From CAYWLQ01 sp964458775 (lineage in GTDB: Bacteria; Myxococcota_A; Polyangia; JAAYKL01): a DNA stretch of 64,000 nucleotides. The notes under the pieces were generated by a model. The model saw only the letters and a list, made by a program, of their open reading frames with translations. It ran no database searches and was not told where the DNA came from. The position numbers were made by a program, and so were the translations under genes. Below are positions 34,150 through 42,423 of this stretch, piece after piece (position 1 is the stretch's first letter; each line of letters opens with the position of its first letter). Location of the stretch: contig CAYWLQ010000006.1 in assembly GCA_964458775.1 (NCBI GenBank), positions 11,297-75,296 of the forward strand. Direction: 5' to 3'.

Positions 34150-36051
34150 ATGAAGATCGTTTGTGAAAATTGCGGTGCAAAATACTCCATTGCGGACGAA
34201 AAAGTAAAGGGTAAGGTCTTCAAGATTCGTTGTAAAAAATGCAACGAATCTATCCTTGTAAGAGGAGATGATAACCTAGCTGCTGTTGAATCTGAACTTG
34301 CTCCGGCCCCTACACCGGCGGCTTCCGCTCATTCACAAGGACGTGACGATGATCTAGAAGCCGAAACCCGCGTATTTGACTACGGGGGATATCACCATGG
34401 GTCGGAAGCAGAAGCAATTTGGCATATCGTAGTGGATGACCAACAACAAGGGCCGTATACAGAGGCTCAAATCAAAGAGTATCTGCAGACCGGAAGTCTT
34501 ATGAGCGACGGTTTAATTTGGAAAGAGGGATTTGATGATTGGATGACAATCAGTGAGGTGCCCGAATTTGCAAAGGCACAACCGGCTCCAAGTTCAGGCG
34601 TAGGACGAGGGGTGTTTGATGATCAACCGAAGGTACAGGGCGGTCTTTTTGATGATCAACCAGGAGGCGGTTTATTCAGCGGCGAAACAGCGGCAGCTTC
34701 TCCTTTTGATTCAGGAGGAGGACTGTTTTCATCTGCAGCAGCATCAGCTTCTATCGGCGGTGATGTTTTTTCCTCTGCTACCGCAGAGCCGGCTGACGGC
34801 GGCTTGTTCGGTCGCAACAGCGGCAAAAGCGCCGCATTGTTTAGTAAAAAGGAACCGTCAACTGCTGATGAAGGAATTTTTTCTTCTACCAAGGAACAAC
34901 CTGTTCTATCTGCAGTTCAGAGTCCTCGTGTCAGTGCTGAACAAGCAATGATGACGGGACAACGCAATGAGAACTCTGTTCTATTCTCATTATCCAATCT
35001 TCAGGCATTAGCATCGGGCCCGCCCAAAGAGAAAGAGGCTCCTGCAAAGGCGGTAGGTTTTGCATCAGCTGTCGGAGGCGAAGAAGCTTCCGGTCTTATC
35101 GACATTCGTGCACTTGCCGGTTCTCTATCTTCAACAGAGTCTCAAAATACAGTTGATGACTTTATTTCTATGGGCGGAGGCGGTTTCTCTCCTGCTTTAG
35201 GGGCACCGGTTCTGTCTGCACAAAATGAGGGCATGAGTAACACAGTGAAATTTGCCATTATTGGCGGGGCAGTTGCGTTATTGGCTCTCATTGTGGTTGT
35301 GCTTGTTGTCGTTCTGTCAGGTGATAACGAAGCGCAAACAGCTGCACAAGAGCAGATAATGGCGCTGCAAAAGCAAATAGAGGAGTTATCAAAAAAAGGA
35401 ACAACCATTGAGAATGCAGAAACGCTAGCTGCTCTCCAGGCTCAACTAAAAGAAAAACAAAACGAAGCATCGGGAAAACCTTCAGCATCATCTTCATCAG
35501 CGGGAGCTTCATCAACTTCTGAATCATCAAAAACAGAGGATGACAAGAAAGCATCTGCAAGCTCAGGCGGTTCAAAAACCAAAAGGACCGGAAAAACTGG
35601 AGGTGCAAGCGAATCAGAATCTTCAAGCTCAGGAGGAAGCAGTTCTTCCTCTTCGGCGGCAACTCCTTCTCCAACTCCAAAAACTCCGTCTAAAACAACA
35701 GAGCTTGATGACCTTCTTGGAGGGAGCGGGCCGTCGAAACCCAAACAACCGAGTACAACTCCTTCAGCAGGAGGGGGCTTGGCTCCAACTCCTAAAGACT
35801 CATTGGCTAGAGAAGACGTACAAAGGGGAATGGAAGCTGTAGCTTCGGCAGTTAAAAGTTGCGGTCAAGGCCGAGGCGGTACGATAACTATGAATGTTGT
35901 GATAGGAACAACAGGTAGGGTTACCAGTGCAGCTGCCACAGGAAACTTTGCCGGTACCCCCATAGGTACTTGTGCTGCAAATGCAGTCAGACGAGCAAAA
36001 TTCCCTGCATCCAAACAAAGTCTTAACGTAAAATACCCATTTAAACTCTAA
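34150..36051 (+). CDS. GltJ/AgmX-like zinc-ribbon, GYF and TonB-domain protein
   Basis: A 633-residue protein. A zinc ribbon has Cys5, Cys8, Cys28 and Cys31 (IVCENCGAKYSIAD; RCKKC). A GYF_2 domain lies at 90-140 (IWHIVVDDQQQGPYTEAQIK). A long Gly/Ser/Phe-rich cytoplasmic region precedes one membrane span (FAIIGGAVALLALIVVVLVV), then a Ser-rich periplasmic arm and a C-terminal AgmX/PglI TonB-like domain with a Cys pair (VASAVKSCGQG; IGTCAANAVRRAKF). This domain order matches Myxococcus GltJ/AgmX of the gliding machinery. Other glt genes are not adjacent, so it may serve a different envelope-spanning complex. ATG 34150 follows ATGAGGACAAG. Confidence 0.85.
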   Translation: MKIVCENCGAKYSIADEKVKGKVFKIRCKKCNESILVRGDDNLAAVESELAPAPTPAASAHSQGRDDDLEAETRVFDYGGYHHGSEAEAIWHIVVDDQQQGPYTEAQIKEYLQTGSLMSDGLIWKEGFDDWMTISEVPEFAKAQPAPSSGVGRGVFDDQPKVQGGLFDDQPGGGLFSGETAAASPFDSGGGLFSSAAASASIGGDVFSSATAEPADGGLFGRNSGKSAALFSKKEPSTADEGIFSSTKEQPVLSAVQSPRVSAEQAMMTGQRNENSVLFSLSNLQALASGPPKEKEAPAKAVGFASAVGGEEASGLIDIRALAGSLSSTESQNTVDDFISMGGGGFSPALGAPVLSAQNEGMSNTVKFAIIGGAVALLALIVVVLVVVLSGDNEAQTAAQEQIMALQKQIEELSKKGTTIENAETLAALQAQLKEKQNEASGKPSASSSSAGASSTSESSKTEDDKKASASSGGSKTKRTGKTGGASESESSSSGGSSSSSSAATPSPTPKTPSKTTELDDLLGGSGPSKPKQPSTTPSAGGGLAPTPKDSLAREDVQRGMEAVASAVKSCGQGRGGTITMNVVIGTTGRVTSAAATGNFAGTPIGTCAANAVRRAKFPASKQSLNVKYPFKL

Positions 36052-36179
36052 TAATATTAGCTATTTTACATCTCGTAATTCCCTTGAAAAACTCAATGTT
36101 GATGCGCGTTTGTGACATTTGATAAACCCATGCCCTACCTCTAGGTGATTAATTTGATGTATTTTGAGATGATAACGAC

Positions 36180-36857
36180 CTATTGCTGAGGTAGGTTGTT
36201 CTCACACATGTTTCGCAAACTGCGAAGAGCTGTACTCATTAATTTCGAAGCCCATGATATTGTTATATTCATGTCAACTGCAATATCCTTCAGCTTTCTA
36301 TTCTCAAAAAAGAATTGTTGAATAATAGTGCTTTGAATTTTTGGTAAAGAAAACACATATGCTCTCAGAACAGCTTTACATCTGTTTTGGTCAATTTGTT
36401 GTTCTGCTTCATTGTTATGAATTGACTCTTTGGGGGGCGATTCTTCACAATACTGCACAATATAAGCGGTTACTAATTCGCGAACAGTGTCTGATAATCT
36501 CTGTACAGCCTCTGCTTTGTTATGTGGTTTTGGATCGCTCGATTTTGCTTCAAGCATTTCTTCTGCTTTGCAAACAAATTTAATTTTTGATGCGTTGTAT
36601 GAAGTAAACCATCCCATTGATCTTAAACCGTCGTAAACCGACCAGCGAATTCTTTTGGCGGCATAGGATACAAAAGAAACTCCTCGATTTGGATCGAATT
36701 GTTGAGCAGCCATTAACAACCCTTCCATTCCGTAAGCTTCCAGCTCTTCTTCCATGCTTTGTTTAGATATGCCAATTTTGCGCATCTCGCTACGAACAGT
36801 ATGATGAACAAGTTTAATATAAGATTCAATATTCTCGTTTATAGAGGTCGTTGCCAT
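36180..36857 (-). CDS. Sigma-70-family RNA polymerase sigma factor (FliA/SigF-like)
   Basis: A 225-residue sigma factor. Region 2 is recognisable (EELEAYGMEGLLMAAQQFDP, then VSFVSYAAKRIRWSVYDGLR), and a C-terminal helix-turn-helix (LKDIAVDMNITISWASKLMS) is region 4. The spacing and WSVYDGLRSMGW segment resemble group 3 sigmas such as FliA/SigF. No anti-sigma gene is adjacent. ATG 36857 is preferred; a GTG at 36929 would add 24 residues unlike any sigma. Region 3 is short or diverged. Target promoters cannot be read. Confidence 0.85.
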   Translation of the reverse strand: MATTSINENIESYIKLVHHTVRSEMRKIGISKQSMEEELEAYGMEGLLMAAQQFDPNRGVSFVSYAAKRIRWSVYDGLRSMGWFTSYNASKIKFVCKAEEMLEAKSSDPKPHNKAEAVQRLSDTVRELVTAYIVQYCEESPPKESIHNNEAEQQIDQNRCKAVLRAYVFSLPKIQSTIIQQFFFENRKLKDIAVDMNITISWASKLMSTALRSLRNMCENNLPQQ

Positions 36858-37256
36858 TTTAGCGGTGTATTCTACATATACCCGTAATGAGCAGCAACCG
36901 CCATATCTTATTACTTCACAAAAACCCACAGAAAACTGTTCAGTGTAATTGTAAAAAATAAGATAATTTGAAATATGTAATTTTGTAGTACAATGAGATA
37001 ATAGATAAAAGGTTTTTTATATTATAGTTGAGATATTGCAGTACAATGAACGATCTGCCTAACAAGATGATAATTAATAAGCAACTCATATATGGAAATC
37101 AAAGCATAGCATATCGTTTCATGGTGAAATTCAGAAATAAAAAAAACTATGCCGTCTACAATGCGGTTGTTAGAAAAAAGCAGCATTACTTATCAATAAG
37201 CATAAGATAAATAAGCGCGTGCAGAGAATAGTAAAAATACCAGTAGGAAAGGTTAA
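36858..37256. other. Intergenic region, no supported gene
   Basis: An AT-rich 399-base region between the sigma factor and the OmpA operon. A 54-60-codon frame at 37028-37210 lacks a ribosome-binding site and family resemblance and is not accepted as a gene. The segment must contain the promoters of both flanking units; none was identified confidently. AGGAAAGG just upstream of 37257 serves the OmpA gene. Confidence 0.4.
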
Positions 37257-38846
37257 ATGGCAAAAACAATAATAAGAAGTATCAGTTTATATGTTCTAGT
37301 TTTGCCTGTGTATTGTTTGATTACATGTTCTCAAGCTTATGCACAGGAAGGAGTATCAATTGAGACGTTCAAATCTTCTTCTAACGGAAATTCTCTTTTT
37401 GAGACTATTCTTGCAACACCAAAACAACATTTAGGTTTTACCTTAGGGTTATTGTGGTCTCATGCACAAGAGCCGGTTTTTAGACTCGTAAAACAACAAA
37501 ACCTTGATGACCAAACCTTCTATCCGGTTTGGTTTAGACAACAATTGGATATTTCGGCATCATTGGGTTTATTTGGACCTGTTGAGATTGGAATTGTAGT
37601 TCCCATTGTGATCTATCAAGTCGCTCAAGATGTGGATGATGCTCAAAAAATTCAAGCTTCCGGAATAGGAGAGCCGAGATTGGATTTAAAAGTTCGTTTT
37701 TTGAATCTTTCTCACTTTATTATGGGAGCAGGAATAACTGCAACTTTTCCTTTGGGTCATTATATTTCTTCAGGTCGAGATTATATGGGTTCATCTCTTC
37801 CTACAGCAGAACCTAAGTTATTGCTGGAGATTCCAGTTAAGTCTGTCAGAATAGCGGGAAACATCGGTTTTCTAGTACGCAAAAAAGCTTTTATAGGAAC
37901 TCAGAATCAAACTCACGCATTTACATGGAATGCCGGTATTTCTTGGGATGTAAAAAAATTTGAGGACCCTGACGGATTGAGGTTTCTATTGGAAGCCTAT
38001 GGTGAAATGGATATTGATGTTAGCTATACTTCTACACCTGTAGAGATGCTGGCCGGTTTTAAGTATAGGGGAAAAAGCGATACAATATTCTCTATCGGTC
38101 TTGGTCCGGGAATTTCAAGGGGGTTGGGAACACCGTCATTTAGAGGCATGGTAGGACTTGCCTATGATCCTATTAAAAGGCGTGTGGCTGTTCCGGTTTG
38201 TGAATTAGGTCCGGAGGACAATGACGGTTTTCAAGATGAAGACGGATGTTTGGACCCTGACAATGACGGAGACGGCATTTTAGATGTAGATGATCAATGT
38301 CCGAATGATCCTGAGGATTTTGACGGCTTTGAAGATGAGGATGGATGTCCTGATACAGATAATGACAATGACGGCATTTTGGATGTTATAGATCAATGTC
38401 CGATGGTTCCCGAGAATTTTGACGGTTTTGAAGACGAAGACGGATGTCCTGAGGAGGGGCCCGGTAAATCTATGGTCAAGGTTACAGATACCCAGCTTCT
38501 GCTTTCGAGTAAGATCTACTTTGACTACAATAAAGTTACAATTAAGCCCATAAGTTTTCCGATACTGGATGCGGTTGCTGAAACTATAATTGCTAATACT
38601 TTTATTCAAAAGCTTAGAATAGAAGGGCATACAGATAACGAAGGAACGGAAGCTTACAACCGTTCTTTGTCTGAACAACGTGCTAAGACTGTTATGGAAT
38701 ATCTAGTCGAAAAAGGCGTACCCAAAGAGCGTTTGGAATCTGTCGGATACGGATTTTCCCAACCCAAGGCCTCCAATGACTCTGAACCCGGCAGAGCTAT
38801 CAATAGGCGTGTGGAATTTACAATTGTAAAGGGAGACGCAATATGA
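37257..38846 (+). CDS. OmpA-family outer-membrane protein with thrombospondin type-3 repeats
   Basis: A 529-residue protein. Signal peptide about 1-29 (ending SQAYAQ). Residues 30-310 look like an outer-membrane beta-barrel. Calcium-binding TSP3 repeats occupy about 318-400 (DNDGDGILDVDDQCPNDPED; DNDNDGILDVIDQC). The OmpA-like peptidoglycan-binding domain (410-525) has IYFDYNKVTIKP, RIEGHTDNEGTEAYNRSLSE and INRRVEF. It anchors the outer membrane to peptidoglycan. Its stop overlaps the start of the next gene (ATGA), so the three-gene unit (with the following Cys-rich protein and kinase) is translationally coupled. Confidence 0.9.
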   Translation: MAKTIIRSISLYVLVLPVYCLITCSQAYAQEGVSIETFKSSSNGNSLFETILATPKQHLGFTLGLLWSHAQEPVFRLVKQQNLDDQTFYPVWFRQQLDISASLGLFGPVEIGIVVPIVIYQVAQDVDDAQKIQASGIGEPRLDLKVRFLNLSHFIMGAGITATFPLGHYISSGRDYMGSSLPTAEPKLLLEIPVKSVRIAGNIGFLVRKKAFIGTQNQTHAFTWNAGISWDVKKFEDPDGLRFLLEAYGEMDIDVSYTSTPVEMLAGFKYRGKSDTIFSIGLGPGISRGLGTPSFRGMVGLAYDPIKRRVAVPVCELGPEDNDGFQDEDGCLDPDNDGDGILDVDDQCPNDPEDFDGFEDEDGCPDTDNDNDGILDVIDQCPMVPENFDGFEDEDGCPEEGPGKSMVKVTDTQLLLSSKIYFDYNKVTIKPISFPILDAVAETIIANTFIQKLRIEGHTDNEGTEAYNRSLSEQRAKTVMEYLVEKGVPKERLESVGYGFSQPKASNDSEPGRAINRRVEFTIVKGDAI

Positions 38847-39928
38847 ACATAAAAATGAACCAGCTGATTTATTTTGTAATTCTTTTGTCGTTATCGGTTT
38901 CACAATATGGGGCAACCGAACCGTGTCCAAAGTCTTTTTCCCCTCTTGATGACTGGGATAAAGACGAAATTTTGAATGTCGATGATGTTTGTTGTTTTAC
39001 AGCAACTTTACATGAAAATAACAAGGGTTCATTTTGTCCGGAAGGAGAGCTTGTTGATTTAAATATGAACGGCATAAGCTCAAAAAATGAAGGTGAATGC
39101 TGTATTACACCGGAAGGATTCTGCGGCATTTTGTCATCTACACGTTGTAAAATTTCAAACTCCGATCTTGTGTCGGTAAGCTGCGACCAACTGTTGTATT
39201 ATGAAGGAATGACATCGCCCAACAAAGTTGCCGCCTGCGACAAAGATTGCATTTGCTATTCCATAGAAGACTTTGACAAAGACTATAAAAAAGATCAGAG
39301 CATTTCCGGAGCTGCTGACAACTGTCCTGTAACTTATAACCCGGTAAATGAACTTGGAATTCAATCCGACAAGGACTCGGATTTGTTCGGCGATGCTTGT
39401 GATCTTGATGAGAATATATGGGATGAACCTATTTCTTGTAATAAAAGTATGAAGCAAGATATTTGTTCGGCTGACTCACTATGTGTTCCGTTTGTTTTTT
39501 ATTTTGAGAGCCAAACGGAGATAAAACTTTACTGCTCTGTTGTCAGTTCATTAGATAGAGATACTGAAATACAAGACAAACAAGATGCATCAGTTGACGT
39601 GGAAGATACAGAAAATGATTTGCCTGACTCAGAGATAGAAAAAGACACTGAGAAAAAAAAGGATACTGATGCAGAAACAGATAAGGAAAAAGAAGAAGAA
39701 AGAGATTGTACGGATAATGAATCTGAAAATGTCGACCGAGATAGTGATGGAATATTAGATAAAGAAGATAATTGTCCTACTGTATGGAATCCTGAGCAGA
39801 ATTTTTGTGCATGCGGCGAGGATCTTTATCTAGGCGGTGCATTGTCATGTGATTGCAAAAATGCATTAAAAAATAAAGTTATAGGAGCATTTGATGTTTT
39901 GTTGATCTTGTTACAAGATCTAAATTAA
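38843..39928 (+). CDS. Cys-rich exported protein with TSP3-like Ca-binding segments
   Basis: A 361-residue exported protein: signal LIYFVILLSLSVSQYGATEP, then many Cys. Fragments of TSP3 type occur (DWDKDEILNVDDVC; DKDSDLFGDACDLDEN; DRDSDGILDKEDNCPTVWNP). Residues about 240-295 are a Glu/Asp/Lys/Thr-rich linker. It likely binds calcium and lies at the surface, perhaps with the OmpA protein encoded just upstream (4-bp overlap). A kinase gene follows 2 nt later. No enzymatic domain is seen. Confidence 0.75.
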   Translation: MNIKMNQLIYFVILLSLSVSQYGATEPCPKSFSPLDDWDKDEILNVDDVCCFTATLHENNKGSFCPEGELVDLNMNGISSKNEGECCITPEGFCGILSSTRCKISNSDLVSVSCDQLLYYEGMTSPNKVAACDKDCICYSIEDFDKDYKKDQSISGAADNCPVTYNPVNELGIQSDKDSDLFGDACDLDENIWDEPISCNKSMKQDICSADSLCVPFVFYFESQTEIKLYCSVVSSLDRDTEIQDKQDASVDVEDTENDLPDSEIEKDTEKKKDTDAETDKEKEEERDCTDNESENVDRDSDGILDKEDNCPTVWNPEQNFCACGEDLYLGGALSCDCKNALKNKVIGAFDVLLILLQDLN

Positions 39929-39930
39929 GT

Positions 39931-40695
39931 ATGTCTGCACCAAACGAAAAACACTGTAACCCCCATAATTCCTTTAATCGAGATTATGAGCTCGAAAAAA
40001 TGGAATCATTGTCAAAATTGGCAAAAGTTGTTGTGCACGACCTAAATAATCATTTGGCCGGCATTTTGGGAAATTTGTCGGTTTCTTTGCGAAAACTAGA
40101 TAAAAATCATCCGATCTATCCATTGCTTGTTGCCTCTCAAGGATCAGCGGAGAGAGGTGCTGACTTTCTTAAACAATTATTGATTCTCAGTACAAAAACT
40201 CCTAAACCCTATTCTAACCTTATTGATTTAAATTTGGCAGTAAAGGATGCTGTAGAAAAGTTATGCAACTGCGGATTCAACTCTAATACAATAGAGTTAT
40301 CATTGGATGAAAAGATAATATACATTTTGGGGGATTTAAAGAAAATATCTAGAGCAATTTTTAATTTAACCTTAAATGCAAAAGAGGCTGTAGGACAACA
40401 CGGACTGATAAAAATTTTTACTAGCATTCAACATATAGAACATTCAGAATCAATAACGAATGGCATAAATTACGCTGTAGTTGAGGTTGTTGACAGCGGT
40501 TTGGGAATTTCTCCGCAAAATCAAACTCATATTTTTGAACCTTTTTTTACCACAAAAGAAAACTGTTCCCGACGTTGCGGTTTGGGATTGACCGAAGTTT
40601 GGAACATTGCCCATGAGCATCAGGGCTTTGTTACAGTGGATTCAGAAGAAAATGTAGGTAGTAGATTTGGGTTATTCTTTCCCATGACAGAATAG
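39931..40695 (+). CDS. Soluble sensor histidine kinase
   Basis: A 254-residue kinase with no membrane span or sensor domain. The phosphoacceptor region is LSKLAKVVVHDLNNHLAGIL. The ATPase shows NLTLNAKEAVG (N), VDSGLGISP (G1), EPFFTTKE (F) and CGLGLTEVW (G2). Such minimal kinases of the Myxococcales type usually receive signals from a partner protein. Here the gene starts 2 nt after the Cys-rich gene stop, coupling an envelope pair to phosphotransfer. No response regulator is adjacent, so the phosphate recipient is unknown. Confidence 0.88.
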   Translation: MSAPNEKHCNPHNSFNRDYELEKMESLSKLAKVVVHDLNNHLAGILGNLSVSLRKLDKNHPIYPLLVASQGSAERGADFLKQLLILSTKTPKPYSNLIDLNLAVKDAVEKLCNCGFNSNTIELSLDEKIIYILGDLKKISRAIFNLTLNAKEAVGQHGLIKIFTSIQHIEHSESITNGINYAVVEVVDSGLGISPQNQTHIFEPFFTTKENCSRRCGLGLTEVWNIAHEHQGFVTVDSEENVGSRFGLFFPMTE

Positions 40696-40697
40696 TG

Positions 40698-42245
40698 CTA
40701 TTCTACAGTTACTGTATCAATCAAAATAGTAGCGGCTTCATATGTACCCTCATCGCCGGTGCTTAGTTGAATTCCTACTTCTTTTACAGTTGAGGGATCG
40801 TGAACCGCTCCGTCCGGCATCCAGCTTGGGTCTTCAGTGAGATCCCAGTATACTTCTACCCACACTCCGGCCATTAGATCAACCCACGGACCGACTTCCA
40901 TTGACCAAGAGCTACCTGTTTTTATAATGATTTGTCCTCCAATAATAGGATTGATGTCCGTATCGGTGGATTCAATAGGACCGCCGGCAGACAACAAGAC
41001 CCTTGCGCTAACGGTTTTTCCCGTCCAATTGGTTTCGTTTAGACCCTTGGATACTGTAACACGTTGTTCTCCTGCGGTGTAGGGTACATTTAGTACAAGA
41101 GCACCCGGATCCGGTTCTCCTGAGGATCCTGTCCAATCCAAAACAGGTGATAAGTCGCCGCTATCGACAATAGCCCAGCCGAGAGTGTTTATAGTAAAAA
41201 GCCATGGAGGGATTGAAGGATCACCTATCAACGAAGCATCCACAATCTGGATGGTATCGATTTGAACTGTTGCCGGTTCAAAAGTTCCGTTACTTCCTGT
41301 GGCAATCTGAACGCCGATACCGACAACCTCCGCTGGATTAAAAGGCGCAGTAGACGGAACGGTTAGAATGACAGTTATCCATCCGCCTGCGCTGAGATTG
41401 GTCCATCCTGAATTGACATGGTCAGGATCAGAAGAATCACCGCTGTTAGCATATACCATTACTCCTCCTGAACCGTCACTGCTCAATCCTTCTACCAAAC
41501 GAACTTGAGCAATAATTGCTTTATTTGTAAGGTCAAGAGGGGACGAGGACACATCAAGAGAAATCTGTTGGTTTTGTTCAGGTGCAGAAAAAGGTATCGA
41601 TGCAACTAAACACCCGGGATTAGGATTCCCGAGAGTACCATCCCAAGTCAAAGTGCTTTCCAAATCTGCATTGCTGTAACCGATTGCAAAATCTTCGTTA
41701 TTGGAATCGAAAGTCCACGATAAACCGATATTTGTATTGTCGGTATCGCTGTCAGTATCAGTATCAGTGTCAGCATCAGTATCAGTGTCAGTGTCAGCAT
41801 CCGTATCGGTGTCAGTGTCGGTGTCAGTGTCGGTGTCAGCATCCGTATCGGTATCCGTATCGGTGTCAGTATCAGTATCAGCATCAGTATCAGTGTCAGT
41901 GTCTGAGTCAGCATCCGCATCAGTATCAGTATCTGAGTCAGCATCTGCATCAGCGTCGGTATCAGCATCTGCATCAGTGTCGGCGTCGGTATCCGCATCA
42001 GTGTCAGTGTCGGTATCAGCATCTGCGTCGGCGTCGGTATCTGTATCTGAATCCGCGTCTGCGTCTGTATCAGAATCCGCATCGGTATCGGTATCGGTAT
42101 CTGCATCGGTATCAGTATCCGAGTCAGCATCAGCATCCGAATTTCCCGTGTCGTTTTTGTTTTCATTACTATCGTCACTACATCCGACAGCAATACTCAA
42201 GCCCAAACAAATTGTGATAAAAACAAATAACCTTTTAACCTTCAT
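40698..42245 (-). CDS. Lipoprotein with acidic linker and two tandem beta-sandwich (CBM-like) modules
   Basis: A 515-residue lipoprotein (VFITICLGLSIAVGC). Residues about 36-165 are Asp-Thr/Ala/Ser repeats. Then two homologous modules (about 170-330 and 335-515) share the pattern LDWTG-SSGEPDPGALVLNVP, a middle VYANSG/IIIKTG strand, GGWITVILTVP, VGIGVQIATG and a terminal IDTI/VTVE strand. These resemble galactose-binding-like carbohydrate-binding modules, such as those attached to mannanases, but no catalytic domain is present. Probable surface glycan-binding protein. It is convergent with the kinase gene (2-nt gap). Confidence 0.75.
   Translation of the reverse strand: MKVKRLFVFITICLGLSIAVGCSDDSNENKNDTGNSDADADSDTDTDADTDTDTDADSDTDADADSDTDTDADADADTDTDTDADTDADTDADADTDADADADSDTDTDADADSDTDTDTDADTDTDTDTDTDTDADTDTDTDTDTDTDADTDTDTDADTDTDTDSDTDNTNIGLSWTFDSNNEDFAIGYSNADLESTLTWDGTLGNPNPGCLVASIPFSAPEQNQQISLDVSSSPLDLTNKAIIAQVRLVEGLSSDGSGGVMVYANSGDSSDPDHVNSGWTNLSAGGWITVILTVPSTAPFNPAEVVGIGVQIATGSNGTFEPATVQIDTIQIVDASLIGDPSIPPWLFTINTLGWAIVDSGDLSPVLDWTGSSGEPDPGALVLNVPYTAGEQRVTVSKGLNETNWTGKTVSARVLLSAGGPIESTDTDINPIIGGQIIIKTGSSWSMEVGPWVDLMAGVWVEVYWDLTEDPSWMPDGAVHDPSTVKEVGIQLSTGDEGTYEAATILIDTVTVE
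41738..42140. repeat. Asp-Thr/Ala codon repeat in lipoprotein linker
   Basis: A degenerate hexanucleotide-based repeat (GTATCGGTATCAGC-like on this strand) encodes about 130 residues of Asp, Thr, Ala and Ser. Periodicity is less exact than in the GH16 and GH5 genes. Apparent long Ser-Val ORFs on the other strand are artefacts of this repeat. Confidence 0.85.
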
Positions 42246-42387
42246 TTTTTCTCCTTCTAATTGGCTGTGTTTCTTGCAAAAGACAATGTGGGAAAAATCA
42301 CATTTTCTATTACTTGGTTTCTTAAGTGCTCAGATGAGATAATTAGAGATCAAAAAAGTGGCGGGGAGGTTTCTCTTTTTTATGGTC

Positions 42388-42416
42388 TTGACATATCCGA
42401 TTTCAATGTCAGTTAT
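42388..42416 (+). promoter_or_regulatory. Candidate promoter of the sugar-utilisation locus
   Basis: A perfect TTGACA (42388-42393) lies 17-18 bp before AGTTAT/GTTATT. Transcription would begin at or near ATG 42424, which lacks a Shine-Dalgarno, so the first mRNA may be leaderless. The -10 match is weak. Confidence 0.35.
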
Positions 42417-42423
42417 TTAGATT

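Noticed and set aside
37028..37210. 54-60 codon frame before the OmpA gene
   Set aside because: No Shine-Dalgarno, no motif, AT-rich composition of intergenic DNA.
41684..42342. Plus-strand frames of Ser-Val-Ala or Tyr-Arg-Cys-Gln repeats
   Set aside because: They are antisense readings of the Asp-Thr linker of the lipoprotein at 40698-42245.
42388..42416. Strong sigma-70 promoter for the sugar locus
   Set aside because: TTGACA is perfect but the -10 element matches only half of the consensus; kept only as a low-confidence candidate.
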